Position numbers and translations under genes: made by a program
Notes under the pieces: generated by a model
Seen by the model: the letters and a program-made list of their open reading frames with translations, nothing else
The model's database searches: none
Told to the model about the DNA's origin: nothing
Source: Rhodoplanes tepidamans
GTDB taxonomy: Bacteria; Pseudomonadota; Alphaproteobacteria; Rhizobiales; Xanthobacteraceae
Assembly (NCBI RefSeq): GCF_030813915.1
Contig: NZ_JAUSUJ010000023.1
Coordinates: 1-46,822, forward strand
Length of the DNA stretch: 46,822 nucleotides
Reading direction: 5' to 3'
Part shown: in pieces, positions 16,812-25,406 of the stretch
Position numbering within the stretch: the first letter of the stretch is position 1
Layout of the letters: every line of letters begins with the position of its first letter

Positions 16812-16831
16812 TTGCACATTCCGTTGCACAA
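16812..16831. repeat. TTGCACA direct repeat in the ABC-operon promoter region
   Basis: TTGCACA occurs at 16812-16818 and 16824-16830, exactly 12 bp apart, inside an A+T-rich stretch upstream of the permease gene. One-helical-turn spacing suggests a binding site, possibly for the LysR regulator encoded at 21496. Confidence 0.35.
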
Positions 16832-16949
16832 CTGGCCATTTGCCGCGAGCCCCGCCGCCGGCAGCATCCTGCTGTCACGACGACCGGGCCGCATCCGCCG
16901 CCGTCCGGTCGAGCCGATCCTTCGAAGACCCACCCGGGCTGCCCCGCCG

Positions 16950-17738
16950 ATGCCGAACGTCCTCGCGTCGACCCTGAAGAACCGACGGCTGCGCCGTACG
17001 ATCGAGCTCGCGGTCGGCCCGGCCCTGCTCGTGCTGATCTGGTGGATCGCGTTCAAGGGACAGCTCGTCAACAAGGACCTACTGCCCTCGCCGTTCGACA
17101 CGCTGCGCGACACCGCCGGCAGCATCCTGGCCGGCAGCATGACCCGTGACTTCCTCTACACGCTGGTGCGGGTCGCCTATTCGATCACCATCGCGATCGT
17201 CGCCGGCGTGCCGGCCGGCATCGTGCTGGGCGCCAACGCCGCGGTCTACCGCTCGCTCGAGTTCCTGGTCGACTTCTTCCGCTCGACCCCGGCGACCGCC
17301 CTGTTCCCGCTGTTCCTGCTGCTGTTCGGCCTCGGCGACATCGCCAAGATCGCGGTCGCCGCCTTCGCGGCCTGGCTGGTGATCGTCTTCAACGTCGCCT
17401 ACGGGGTGATGAACGCCCGCCAGACCCGCATCCAGGCGGCACGCTCGATGGGCGCCGGGTCGCTGCGCATCTTCCGCGACGTGATCTTCTTCGAGACGAT
17501 GCCGCAGACCTTCGTCGGCCTGCGCACCGCCGTGTCGCTGGCGCTCGTCGTCATCATCGTGGCCGAGATGTTCATCGGCGCCACCGACGGCCTCGGCCAC
17601 CGCATCATCGACGCCCAGATCTCCTACTCGCTCACCGACATGTATGGCTCGATCCTGGTCGCCGGGGCGATGGGCTACGGGCTCAACCTGTCGCTCCTGT
17701 TCATCGAGCGCGCCTTCATCCACTGGTCCGGTCGCTGA
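16950..17738 (+). CDS. ABC transporter permease (SsuC/TauC family)
   Basis: Inner-membrane permease of 262 residues with about six helices. The cytoplasmic EAA-type loop contacting the ATPase is visible in NARQTRIQAARSMGAGS. The ATG at 16950 gives the normal family length; the open frame begins 60 codons upstream in A+T-rich DNA and is not preferred. It is first in a permease / binding protein / ATPase / nitrilase series, all plus strand. Family members import sulfonates, taurine, nitrate or small heterocycles; the substrate here is unknown. Confidence 0.87.
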   Translation: MPNVLASTLKNRRLRRTIELAVGPALLVLIWWIAFKGQLVNKDLLPSPFDTLRDTAGSILAGSMTRDFLYTLVRVAYSITIAIVAGVPAGIVLGANAAVYRSLEFLVDFFRSTPATALFPLFLLLFGLGDIAKIAVAAFAAWLVIVFNVAYGVMNARQTRIQAARSMGAGSLRIFRDVIFFETMPQTFVGLRTAVSLALVVIIVAEMFIGATDGLGHRIIDAQISYSLTDMYGSILVAGAMGYGLNLSLLFIERAFIHWSGR

Positions 17739-17770
17739 TCCCCCCGCACCTCAACCCAGGAGCCGCCGCC

Positions 17771-18769
17771 ATGCGTCCCACGGTCCGAAACGCCTTGCTC
17801 GCCGCCTGCACGACCGCGCTGCTGAGCGCCGGGCCCGCGCAGGCCGCGTGCGACAAGATGGAGAAGGTGACGGCGGTCTGGCTGCCGATCATGCAGACCA
17901 CCGCATACTACGTGGCACTCGAGGAGAAGCTGTTCGAGAAGGCCTGCATCCAGATCGAGTCGGTGAAGCTCGAGTCGCCCAACCAGATCATCGACGCGCT
18001 GGTCGGCGAGCGCGCCGACTTCGGCCCCCCCGGCGCGGCGGCCGGCATCACCATGCTGGCCGAGTCCAAGTTCCCTGGGAAGCTGAAGGTGTTCGGCCTG
18101 CAGGGCGGCGGCATCAAGGTCGACCGCATCAACGACGGCCTGATCGTCAAGCCCGAGAGCACGATCAAGAGCTTCGCCGACCTCAAGGGCAAGAGCCTCG
18201 GCCACGTGCCGGGCATCCAGTGGCGGACCATCTCGCGCCACATGATCCGCTCGGCCGGCCTCGACCCCGACAAGGACGTCCGGCTGCAGGAGCTCGCGGT
18301 GGCCATGCAGGTGCCGGCCGTGGTCGGCGGCACCGTCGACGCGACGCTGTCGCTCGAGCCGGTCGGCTCGGTCGCGGTCGCCTCCGGCAAGGCGAAGCGC
18401 GCGATGACCAACCCGGTGGCGAGCGTGATCGCCGATCCGTTCTACTCGGGCGCCTCGGTGATGACGACCAAGTTCCTCAAGGAGCGGCCGGCCGTCGCCC
18501 GCAAGGTGGTGGAGGCGATCGACGCGGCGACCGACCTGGTCAACGCCGACTTCGCCAAGTACAAGGCCGCCATCCCGAAATACACGCCGATCAAGGCCGA
18601 CCAGCTCGCGCTGCTGGCACAGCCCTATCTGCGCGGCTTCAAGGATCTCGACGAGACCGACCTGAAGTCCTACCAGGCGCTGGTCGACATCTTCCACGCC
18701 GAGGGCGTCCTCCCGGCCCGGATCGACGTCCGCGAGAAGCTGCTGACCAAGGCCGATCTCGGAAGCTGA
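17771..18769 (+). CDS. ABC transporter periplasmic substrate-binding protein (SsuA/NMT1-like)
   Basis: Exported 332-residue type-2 binding protein. The signal peptide ends at AQA (~25). The mature part shows the family layout: VWLPIMQTTAYYVALEE near the start, then GPPGAAAGI, then the hinge region. AGGAG lies before the ATG, 32 bp after the permease stop. It shares an operon with permease and ATPase. The nitrilase further down suggests the ligand may be an organic nitrile or amide, which is inference. Confidence 0.87.
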   Translation: MRPTVRNALLAACTTALLSAGPAQAACDKMEKVTAVWLPIMQTTAYYVALEEKLFEKACIQIESVKLESPNQIIDALVGERADFGPPGAAAGITMLAESKFPGKLKVFGLQGGGIKVDRINDGLIVKPESTIKSFADLKGKSLGHVPGIQWRTISRHMIRSAGLDPDKDVRLQELAVAMQVPAVVGGTVDATLSLEPVGSVAVASGKAKRAMTNPVASVIADPFYSGASVMTTKFLKERPAVARKVVEAIDAATDLVNADFAKYKAAIPKYTPIKADQLALLAQPYLRGFKDLDETDLKSYQALVDIFHAEGVLPARIDVREKLLTKADLGS

Positions 18770-18852
18770 GTCCCACCCGGCGCCGGCCGCGGGGCGCCCG
18801 AACGCCCCGCCGACCGCCCTGCCCGCCGCGACCTCCCCGGATCCCGACCGCC

Positions 18853-19689
18853 ATGCTCACCGCCCTCCACGGATCGCAGCCGCTGCGCGAGGTCGCGACG
18901 GACGCCGCCGCGCCGCCGGCCGTCGCCCCGGCCCGGCAGCCCTGGCTCACTGTCCGCGGCCTGTCGAAGGCGTTCGACGGCGCCGTGGTCTACGACGGCT
19001 TCGACATCGCCCTGCCGATGGGCCAGTCGATCGCCGTGTTCGGACCGAACGGCTGCGGCAAGAGCACCTTCATCAACCTGATCTCCGGCCTGATGCCGAT
19101 GGACGCGGGCGAGGTGCTGTACGACGGCCAGGGCATCGCCGACACCCGTATCTCCTACGTGTTCCAGAACTATCGCGACGCCCTGTTCCCGTGGCGGCGG
19201 GCGATCACCAACATCCACTATCCGCTGGAGGTGCTCGGCCTGCCGCGGCGCGAGCGCGAGCGCCGCGTCGAGGCGCTGCTCGCCGAGTTCGCCGTCTCCA
19301 TCGACCTGAAGACCTATCCCTACAAGCTTTCCGGCGGCCAGCAGCAGACCGTGTCGATCCTGCGCGCGCTGGTCACCGATCCCGAGGTGCTGTTCCTCGA
19401 CGAGCCGTTCTCGGCGCTCGACTACGAGATGACCATCTTCATGCGCGAGCAGCTCCAGCGCATCTTCATGACCTCGCGTCGGACCGTGCTGCTCGTCTCG
19501 CACGATCTCGACGAGGCGATCCAGCTCGCCGACAAGGTGGTGCTGCTGACCAAGCGGCCGACCCGCGTGGCCGAGATCGTCGACATCGATCTCCCGTGGC
19601 CCCGCACCCTCGACGTCACCACCAGCGAACGCTTCGTCGCGCTGAAGCGCCACTGCCTCGACCGGTTCACCGCGGAGGTGCGGCGCTGA
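18853..19689 (+). CDS. ABC transporter ATPase (SsuB/TauB family)
   Basis: Cytoplasmic ATPase of 278 residues. Walker A GPNGCGKST (64-72), Q-loop Q105, signature LSGGQQQ (159-165), Walker B LFLDEP (180-185), D-loop SALD and switch His H217 are all intact. An N-terminal extension of ~30 residues precedes the domain. The ATG at 18853 is the first that excludes the frame shadow inside the binding-protein gene. No strong ribosome site is seen. Confidence 0.87.
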   Translation: MLTALHGSQPLREVATDAAAPPAVAPARQPWLTVRGLSKAFDGAVVYDGFDIALPMGQSIAVFGPNGCGKSTFINLISGLMPMDAGEVLYDGQGIADTRISYVFQNYRDALFPWRRAITNIHYPLEVLGLPRRERERRVEALLAEFAVSIDLKTYPYKLSGGQQQTVSILRALVTDPEVLFLDEPFSALDYEMTIFMREQLQRIFMTSRRTVLLVSHDLDEAIQLADKVVLLTKRPTRVAEIVDIDLPWPRTLDVTTSERFVALKRHCLDRFTAEVRR

Positions 19690-19744
19690 GCGCCGGCCCG
19701 GACCGACAGCCGACCCGACATACCGACCATCTGGGGAGAGACAC

Positions 19745-21430
19745 ATGACGACCCGTCGCTTTCGCGCGGCCGCGGTGCAGACGCTGGCGCGCCTCGGGGA
19801 CTTCGACCACAACATCGCGCTCGCCACGCGATACGTCGAGGACGCGGTCCGCCAGGGCGCCGAGCTGATCGTCTTCCCCGAATGCATGGACACCGGATAC
19901 CTGTTCGACTCGCCCGAGCACGCCCGCAGCCTCGCCGAGACGATCGCCGAAGGGCCGTTTACCACGGCGCTCTCGCGGCTCGCCCGCCTGCACCACGTCT
20001 ACATCGCCAGCGGCATCACCGAGTGGGATCCGGCCAAGGAGAAGATCTTCAACACCGGCATCCTGTACGACCGCGAGGGCCGGGTCGCCTGCCACTACCA
20101 CAAGCAGTTCCTGGCAACTCACGACCAGAACTGGTTCGCCTTCGGCGAGCGGGGCTGCCCGGTGGTCGACACCGATCTCGGCCGCATCGGCCTGCTGATC
20201 TGCTTCGACGGGCGCATTCCCGAGATCTTCCGCGCCATGACCCTGCAGGGCGCCGAGGTGATCGTCGACATGGCGAACTTCTTCGCCATGGACCAGGCCG
20301 ACATGTGGGGGCCGGCGCGCGCCTACGAGAACGGCGTCTGGCTGGTCGCCGCCACCAAGGCCGGCTGGGAACGCTCGATCTACTATCCGGGCGGCAGCAT
20401 GATCGTCGACCCGAAGGGCCGCGTGCACGCCAAGGTACCCTACGACACCCACGGGCTCGCCATCGCCGAGGTCGATCCCGACGCCGCCGCCGACAAGTCG
20501 ATCTACGCCGGCAACGACAAGATCGCCGACCGCCGGCCCGACACCTACGGCCTGATGGCGAAGCCCTACGCCGAGACGCCGGTGTGCGGCATCGCCGACG
20601 TCCCGCTGGTGCCGTCGAGGTCCGTCACCAAGGTCGCCGCCGTCCAGATGCACGTCACCTGCCCCGGAGCGGCCGAGACCGCCACCGACGCCGACGTGAT
20701 CGACATGGTCGACCATACCGCGAAGCTCGGCGCCAAGGTGCTCGTGCTGCCCGAATACGCCTTCGCCGAACGCGCCATCCTGACGGCCGCCGAGGCCGGC
20801 CGGCTCGCCGACCGGGAGGCCGCGATCCTCGCCCCGCTCGACCGCATCGCCGGCGCCTATCGGTGCCTGATCGCGGTGCCGACCGTGACCCGCGCGGCGG
20901 CCGGCCTGCAGGTCACCACCGTGCTGCTCGGCCCGGACGGCGAGATCGGCCGCTACCACAAGGCCCACCTCACCGCCGAGGAGCGGGTCTGGGCGAAGCC
21001 CGGCGACGCCTATCCGGTGTTCGACACGCCGTTCGGCCGCATCGGCGTGATGTCGGGCTACGACGCGGTGTTCCCCGAGACGTCGCGCTGCCTGGCGATC
21101 GCCGCGGCCGACGTCGTCCTGTGGCCGGCGTCGCTGCGCGAGCCGTTCGAGCGCGAGCTGCTCGCTGTGCCGCGCGCCGAGGACAACCGCGTCGCCGTCG
21201 TGCTCGCCAACCGGGTCGACACCGCCTATCCGGGCGGCAGCCTGGTGGTGCCGCCGACCGGCTTCCCCCAGTGGGACATCAACGTCGCGGCGCCCCGCGT
21301 GACGAAGCTCGGCGCCGTGATGCCGAAACACATCGACCTCGCGGTCTGCCGGCAGAAGCAGATGATCCCCAAGGTCGACATGTTCGCCAACCGGCTGGTC
21401 GACACCTACGCCCCGATCGTCGCCGCGTGA
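19745..21430 (+). CDS. Tandem nitrilase-superfamily protein with inactive second domain
   Basis: Carbon-nitrogen hydrolase of 561 residues made of two CN-hydrolase domains. Domain 1 (~1-285) has the full triad: E46 (FPECMD), K120 (YHKQF) and C153 (LLICFDGRIPE). Domain 2 (~295-545) keeps E338 (LPEYAF) and K407 (YHKAH) but has Gly439 where the nucleophilic Cys should be (IGVMSGYDAVFPE), so it cannot form the thioester. Typical nitrilases have one ~270-300-residue domain. GGGGAGAG precedes the ATG. It follows the ABC genes by 55 bp and probably hydrolyses the imported nitrile or amide. Confidence 0.88.
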   Translation: MTTRRFRAAAVQTLARLGDFDHNIALATRYVEDAVRQGAELIVFPECMDTGYLFDSPEHARSLAETIAEGPFTTALSRLARLHHVYIASGITEWDPAKEKIFNTGILYDREGRVACHYHKQFLATHDQNWFAFGERGCPVVDTDLGRIGLLICFDGRIPEIFRAMTLQGAEVIVDMANFFAMDQADMWGPARAYENGVWLVAATKAGWERSIYYPGGSMIVDPKGRVHAKVPYDTHGLAIAEVDPDAAADKSIYAGNDKIADRRPDTYGLMAKPYAETPVCGIADVPLVPSRSVTKVAAVQMHVTCPGAAETATDADVIDMVDHTAKLGAKVLVLPEYAFAERAILTAAEAGRLADREAAILAPLDRIAGAYRCLIAVPTVTRAAAGLQVTTVLLGPDGEIGRYHKAHLTAEERVWAKPGDAYPVFDTPFGRIGVMSGYDAVFPETSRCLAIAAADVVLWPASLREPFERELLAVPRAEDNRVAVVLANRVDTAYPGGSLVVPPTGFPQWDINVAAPRVTKLGAVMPKHIDLAVCRQKQMIPKVDMFANRLVDTYAPIVAA

Positions 21431-21495
21431 CCGACGCCGCCGCGCTCCGGAGAGCCGCGCGGGAGGCCGGCTTGCCAGCCGGGCGGCTTCCCGCG

Positions 21496-22446
21496 ATGAT
21501 GACGGCGATGCCGCCCGCCCCTCCCGTCTCGCCGAAATCCTCCCGGCCGATCCGCTACGACTGGAACGACATCGTCTTCTTTCTCGAGGTCGCGCGCCAG
21601 CGCAACCTGGTGCGCGCCGCCGCCAAGCTGAAGGTCGACCACACCACGGTCAGCCGGCGCGTGCGCGAGCTGGAGCGGAGCCTGAACTGCACGCTGTTCC
21701 GGCGCAGCAAGTCCGGCTTCACTCTCACCGAGACGGGCCTACGGCTGCTGCAATACGCCGAGGGAATGGAGAACCAGGCGAACTCGATCGTCGAGGCGGT
21801 CGGGGTCGGGGAGGCCGAGCCGGCCGGCGCGGTGCGCATCGCCAGCATGGAAGGCATCGGCAGCCTCTATCTCACCCGCTGCGTCGCCGACTTCAATCGG
21901 CTGCATCCCTCGATCCAGATCGAGCTGATCACGGATTCGCGGCTGTTCGATCTCAGCCGCCGCGAGGCGGACGTGTTCGTCAGCTTCTTCCGGCCGTCCG
22001 GCAAGCGGCTTTCGGTCAAGAAGGTGGGCGAGTTCCGCATCTCGCTGTTCGCGTCGCGCGGCTACTTCGCCGAGCGGCCCCCGCCGCGGAGCCTGAAGGA
22101 GCTCGACACCCACACCTTCGTCGACTTCATCGACGAGCACGTCCACATCCGCGAGAACCGCTGGCTCTCCGACATCCTGCGGCCCGGCCACATGGGCTTC
22201 CGCAGCACCAGCCTCGTCGCCCAGTACGTCGCGGTGTCGACCGGCCAGGGCATCGGCATGCTGCCGTCCTTCGTCGCCGCCCACAACAATGACCTCCGGC
22301 CGGTGATGCCGAAGCTCTTCACGGTGCGCGACATCTGGCTCTCGGTGCACGAGGATCTGCTGCACGTCGCCCGCATCCGGGCGGTGCTCAGCTTCCTGGA
22401 GCGCCGCATCCGCGACGACGCCGGATTCCTGATGGGCGAGTCCTGA
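21496..22446 (+). CDS. LysR-type transcriptional regulator
   Basis: DNA-binding regulator of ~316 residues. The winged HTH is near the N-terminus (AAAKLKVDHTTVSRRVREL), followed by a periplasmic-binding-protein-like effector domain. The start is ambiguous: a GTG at 21427 overlaps the nitrilase stop (GTGA) and ATGs lie at 21496, 21499 and 21508; 21496 is chosen because the upstream codons look non-conserved. Same-strand placement after the ABC-nitrilase genes suggests it controls them. Confidence 0.85.
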   Translation: MMTAMPPAPPVSPKSSRPIRYDWNDIVFFLEVARQRNLVRAAAKLKVDHTTVSRRVRELERSLNCTLFRRSKSGFTLTETGLRLLQYAEGMENQANSIVEAVGVGEAEPAGAVRIASMEGIGSLYLTRCVADFNRLHPSIQIELITDSRLFDLSRREADVFVSFFRPSGKRLSVKKVGEFRISLFASRGYFAERPPPRSLKELDTHTFVDFIDEHVHIRENRWLSDILRPGHMGFRSTSLVAQYVAVSTGQGIGMLPSFVAAHNNDLRPVMPKLFTVRDIWLSVHEDLLHVARIRAVLSFLERRIRDDAGFLMGES

Positions 22447-22461
22447 CGGCTGACGCGCGCC

Positions 22462-23532
22462 CTACCCGGCCTTGCGCACGATGACGCCGTACCAGCCGAG
22501 GCCCTTGTAGGTCTCGTAGCCGGGGGTCGCGTGGAAGGCGACGAGGGCGCCGGAGGGATCGTGCGCGCAGCCGGCGCGGTGGCCGTCGGTGCGCAGCGCG
22601 ACGTGCTCGGTCAGGATGCCGACGCCGTCGGACGCGGCCAGCACCCGCAGCCGGCGGTCGACCAGCAGCACCCGCATCCGGGCGTCGTCGCCGACCCGCA
22701 CGCCGTCGACGATGGCGCGGGCCTGCGGCTCCCAGTCGAAATGGATGGCGAGAATGCCGAGCAGCTTGCCGTCGGCGCGGCCGCCCTCGCGCACCGTGGC
22801 GCAATAGGTCGCGACCTGGGCATCGCCGAGCTTGGACTGCCGCTCGATGTCGCCGGCCACGTAGTCGTCGCCGGTCCGCAGCGCCAGCGCCTCGCGGAAC
22901 CAGGCCTCCTCCCGGACGCTGCCGCCCTGCACGGCGAAGCGGTCGGGGCGGCCGTTGGCCAGGATGGTGCCGTCGAGCCCGCAGAGCCACAGGTCGAGAT
23001 AGACCGTGTAGGCGGCGAGGATCACGCCGAGCCGCTCCGACGCGTAGGCGCGCGCCGCGTCGCCCGGATCGGCCGCGCAGGAGACCACGGCCGAGTCGGT
23101 CGCCCACCAGCGCACGTCGCAGGTGCGCTCGTAGAGATTCCGGTCGATCAGCTCGACGGCGTTGAGGGCGAGGTCGACCATGCGGTCGCCGAGCGACCGC
23201 TCGGTCATCCGGGCGATCGACGACATCAGCGCGCCGGTGCGGCGGGTGAGCTGGCTCTCGAGGTCGCCGGCGAGCGCGTCGATCTGCTGGCCGACCGCCC
23301 GCACCTCCTGGGCCACCACGGCGAAGCCGCGGCCCTGGTCGCCGGCCCGCGCGCTCTCGATCAGCGCGTTGAGGGCCAGCATCTTCATCTGATTGGTGAT
23401 CTGCTGGATCGCGCGGGTCTTGTCGCAGGCGATCCGGTTGACCTCGGCGGTCAGGGACTCGGTCAGCGCCGAGATGTCGGCAGTGTCGCCGTCACCTTCG
23501 GCGACGGCGAGCGACTGGCTCACGGGGGTCAT
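22462..23532 (-). CDS. Soluble chemotaxis-type signalling protein: MCP hairpin plus C-terminal Cache domain
   Basis: A 356-residue protein with no membrane segment. Residues ~20-110 carry a shortened methyl-accepting signalling hairpin with the CheA/CheW contact tip NALIESARAGDQGRGFAVVA. Residues ~165-350 resemble a Cache/PAS-like sensor (YLDLWLCGLDGTILANGRPD). In classical receptors the sensor comes first and is periplasmic; here the order is reversed and it should be cytoplasmic. A conserved linker RNLYERTCDVRWWATD joins the parts. It converges with the LysR gene (15-bp gap). Confidence 0.78.
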   Translation of the reverse strand: MTPVSQSLAVAEGDGDTADISALTESLTAEVNRIACDKTRAIQQITNQMKMLALNALIESARAGDQGRGFAVVAQEVRAVGQQIDALAGDLESQLTRRTGALMSSIARMTERSLGDRMVDLALNAVELIDRNLYERTCDVRWWATDSAVVSCAADPGDAARAYASERLGVILAAYTVYLDLWLCGLDGTILANGRPDRFAVQGGSVREEAWFREALALRTGDDYVAGDIERQSKLGDAQVATYCATVREGGRADGKLLGILAIHFDWEPQARAIVDGVRVGDDARMRVLLVDRRLRVLAASDGVGILTEHVALRTDGHRAGCAHDPSGALVAFHATPGYETYKGLGWYGVIVRKAG

Positions 23533-23565
23533 GGCGGGCCGTCACAATCTAGTGCTGAATGCGAT

Positions 23566-23594
23566 CTGAGGTGACCTGATTAGGTCGGTATAAT
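23566..23594 (+). promoter_or_regulatory. Promoter-like TATAAT with internal GACCT-N4-AGGTC palindrome
   Basis: A perfect -10 TATAAT (23589-23594) is preceded at 17 bp by CTGAGG, a weak -35. Between them is the inverted repeat GACCT (23573-23577) / AGGTC (23582-23586), well placed for a repressor. It would drive a short plus-strand transcript and lies opposite the start of the MCP/Cache gene. Confidence 0.45.
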
Positions 23595-23612
23595 ACTTAC
23601 GGAGGACTTAAT

Positions 23613-23666
23613 ATGCGAAGTCCCCGGCTGCTGATAATTCAGGCAGCCGGCCGGGACGAACCGTAG
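23613..23666 (+). CDS. Tiny 17-codon ORF with strong ribosome site
   Basis: ATG 23613 follows GGAGG (23601-23605) with seven-base spacing and a TATAAT 18 bases earlier. It would encode MRSPRLLIIQAAGRDEP before TAG. An 8-bp stem (23624-23631 with 23643-23650) lies within the ORF. The arrangement is that of a leader peptide or small regulatory transcript, but the next gene on this strand is more than 1.7 kb away, and the end of a minus-strand gene follows. Whether it is translated is unknown. Confidence 0.35.
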   Translation: MRSPRLLIIQAAGRDEP

Positions 23667-23676
23667 CCGGAAGGAC

Positions 23677-24585
23677 CTATTGAACGCGCGGTGCTGCCGG
23701 GATCGCCTGGGCGGCGGGCGGGCGACTCTGGCGCTGCTGCCGCTGGCGCGGCGGCGGCGCGGGCGGCGGGGCGGCCGCGGGCGGCGGCGCCTCGGCGACG
23801 GCGGCGGCGCCTTTGCAGTCCGACAGCCAGACGTCGTAGATCGAGTGCTCGACCCCGTGCAGGCCGGGGCTCGCCGCGAACATCCAGCCGCGGAACAGCT
23901 TCTTCACCTCGCCCTGGAGCGTCACCTCGTCGACCTCGACGAAGCCCGTGGTGTTGGGCGCCTCGGTGGGCGGGCGCGTGTAGCAGGCGCGCGGCCGCAC
24001 CTGCAGGGCGCCGTACTGAACGGTCTCGTCGAGCGACACCTCGAACCGGGTGATCCGGCCGGTGATCTTGTCGAGGCCGGAGAACACCGCGATCGGATTC
24101 GGCACCTTCACGGTCGGCACCTCGGTGACGACCTCCTCGGGCAGCTGCGGTGCCTGGCCAGGAGCCGGCGCCGGCTGGCCGGCGGCCGGCGGCTGGCCGG
24201 GCCGAGCCGCGGTAGCCGGGGTGCCGGGGGACGGCGGGGCCTCGGGCGCCGTGGCGGCGCCGGGCGGCGGCGCCAGCGGCTGCGATTCGACCGGGCCGAG
24301 GCCGATTCCGCTGCCGGTCCCCGTGCCGGGGCGCGGTCGCCCGGCGGTCGGAGGCGGCGGCAGCGGCTCGCCCGGATAGGCCTCCTCGCGCGGCAGCGGC
24401 GTCACCGGCTGCAGGGAGCCGGGCGGCGGCAGCGGCTCGCGCCGGGTCGGCACCGCCGAGGGCGGCCGCGGCGGCGGATCGTTGCCGAAGATGCTGCCGA
24501 ACTGCGCCGGTGCGGGCGCGGTGGTCAGCAGCAGACCGAGGAGCACCAGCGGCGCGCGCGACAAACCTGACATGGATCTCGTCAT
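23677..24585 (-). CDS. DUF2155 domain protein, exported
   Basis: About 302 residues. Signal peptide (SMSGLSRAPLVLLGLLL..., cleaved near APAQ at 25-28), then a long Pro/Gly/Ala-rich disordered region, then the DUF2155 domain (~160-260) beginning NPIAVFSGLDKITGRI and including GWMFAASPGLHGVEHSIYD. A Pro/Gln-rich tail ends the protein. DUF2155 genes sit beside the NDUFA12 gene in many alphaproteobacteria, as here. Function is not established. ATG at 24585 or 24573 is possible. Confidence 0.85.
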   Translation of the reverse strand: MTRSMSGLSRAPLVLLGLLLTTAPAPAQFGSIFGNDPPPRPPSAVPTRREPLPPPGSLQPVTPLPREEAYPGEPLPPPPTAGRPRPGTGTGSGIGLGPVESQPLAPPPGAATAPEAPPSPGTPATAARPGQPPAAGQPAPAPGQAPQLPEEVVTEVPTVKVPNPIAVFSGLDKITGRITRFEVSLDETVQYGALQVRPRACYTRPPTEAPNTTGFVEVDEVTLQGEVKKLFRGWMFAASPGLHGVEHSIYDVWLSDCKGAAAVAEAPPPAAAPPPAPPPRQRQQRQSRPPAAQAIPAAPRVQ

Positions 24586-24772
24586 CCGAATCGGAGGCGG
24601 AACGCCCGCGGCGGAGCGCCGGGCGGCGACGGCGCGCGGCCGCGCACGCGACACGGGGCGCACTTAACACGCGGATTACGGCACCGAAAGGGAGACGAAA
24701 CGATGGCCGGGCCTCGATTTTTCGCCTCTCTGCAGGCCGGCTTTCCGCCCGTCCGGGTCCGGGCGACGCGAC

Positions 24773-25189
24773 TCAGCGGCCGGGCGTCCAGGCCTTGTAG
24801 TCGCCGGTCGCGGCCGGGCGGCGGTTCTGCGCCAGCGTCGAGCCCGGCGGCCGGTAGGCGCCCGGCGTCCCGGTGAGATTCGGCACGTGCGGCTTCCACC
24901 ACTCGCGCGGCGTTACCGTCTCCTGGGTCGGCGGCACGTCGACGATGTGGTGCATCCAGCCGTGCCACTCGGGGGGGATCCGCGAGGCTTCGGCGACGCC
25001 GTTGTAGATCACCCAGCGGCGCTCGAAGCCGAGCGCCGGGCTGATCCGCCCGCCCTTCTCCCGGTAGTACTTGTTGCCCTGGGCGTCCTCGCCGACCAGC
25101 TCGCCGTGGCGCGCGGTCCACACCTGCGTGCCGAAGGTCTGGCCGTTCCACCACGTGAAGAAGCGGGTCAGGAAGGTCTTGAGGTCCAT
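24773..25189 (-). CDS. NDUFA12-like subunit of NADH:ubiquinone oxidoreductase
   Basis: A 138-residue accessory subunit of complex I, homologous to the mitochondrial B17.2 subunit and found in alphaproteobacteria. Typical features are the N-terminal FFTWWNGQTFGTQVWTARHG, then GNKYY, and ERRWVIYNG...PPEWHGWMHH. It binds peripherally to complex I at the cytoplasmic side. AGGTGG lies upstream of the ATG. It is just upstream of the DUF2155 gene on the same strand (187-bp gap). Confidence 0.92.
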   Translation of the reverse strand: MDLKTFLTRFFTWWNGQTFGTQVWTARHGELVGEDAQGNKYYREKGGRISPALGFERRWVIYNGVAEASRIPPEWHGWMHHIVDVPPTQETVTPREWWKPHVPNLTGTPGAYRPPGSTLAQNRRPAATGDYKAWTPGR

Positions 25190-25406
25190 CGTCCACCTGT
25201 GGGCCCGAGGCTTTCGGCGTTTCTGCCACCCGGACGAGGCGAAGTCCAGAAGGCGCATGTGCGGCCGGCCGCCCTCCGGCGGGGCGCGCGGCGGCCCCGC
25301 CGAATCCGGCTGGAACCGCTCCGGAATCCGGTCTGTTGACCCCGGATGCTGCGCTGCGGGAGCAGCCGCCGGGAGAGCCCGGCGGGCCGACCGAGAGGAG
25401 GGCAAT

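Larger units (their letters stand above)
16488..16949. promoter_or_regulatory. Divergent ttrB / ABC-transporter intergenic region
   Basis: No gene is credible in these 462 bp; an upstream in-frame extension of the permease lacks family similarity. The ttrB side holds the palindrome at 16609-16628. The transporter side (16753-16835) is distinctly A+T-rich and contains a TTGCACA direct repeat, so the ABC-operon promoter is probably there. Confidence 0.6.
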
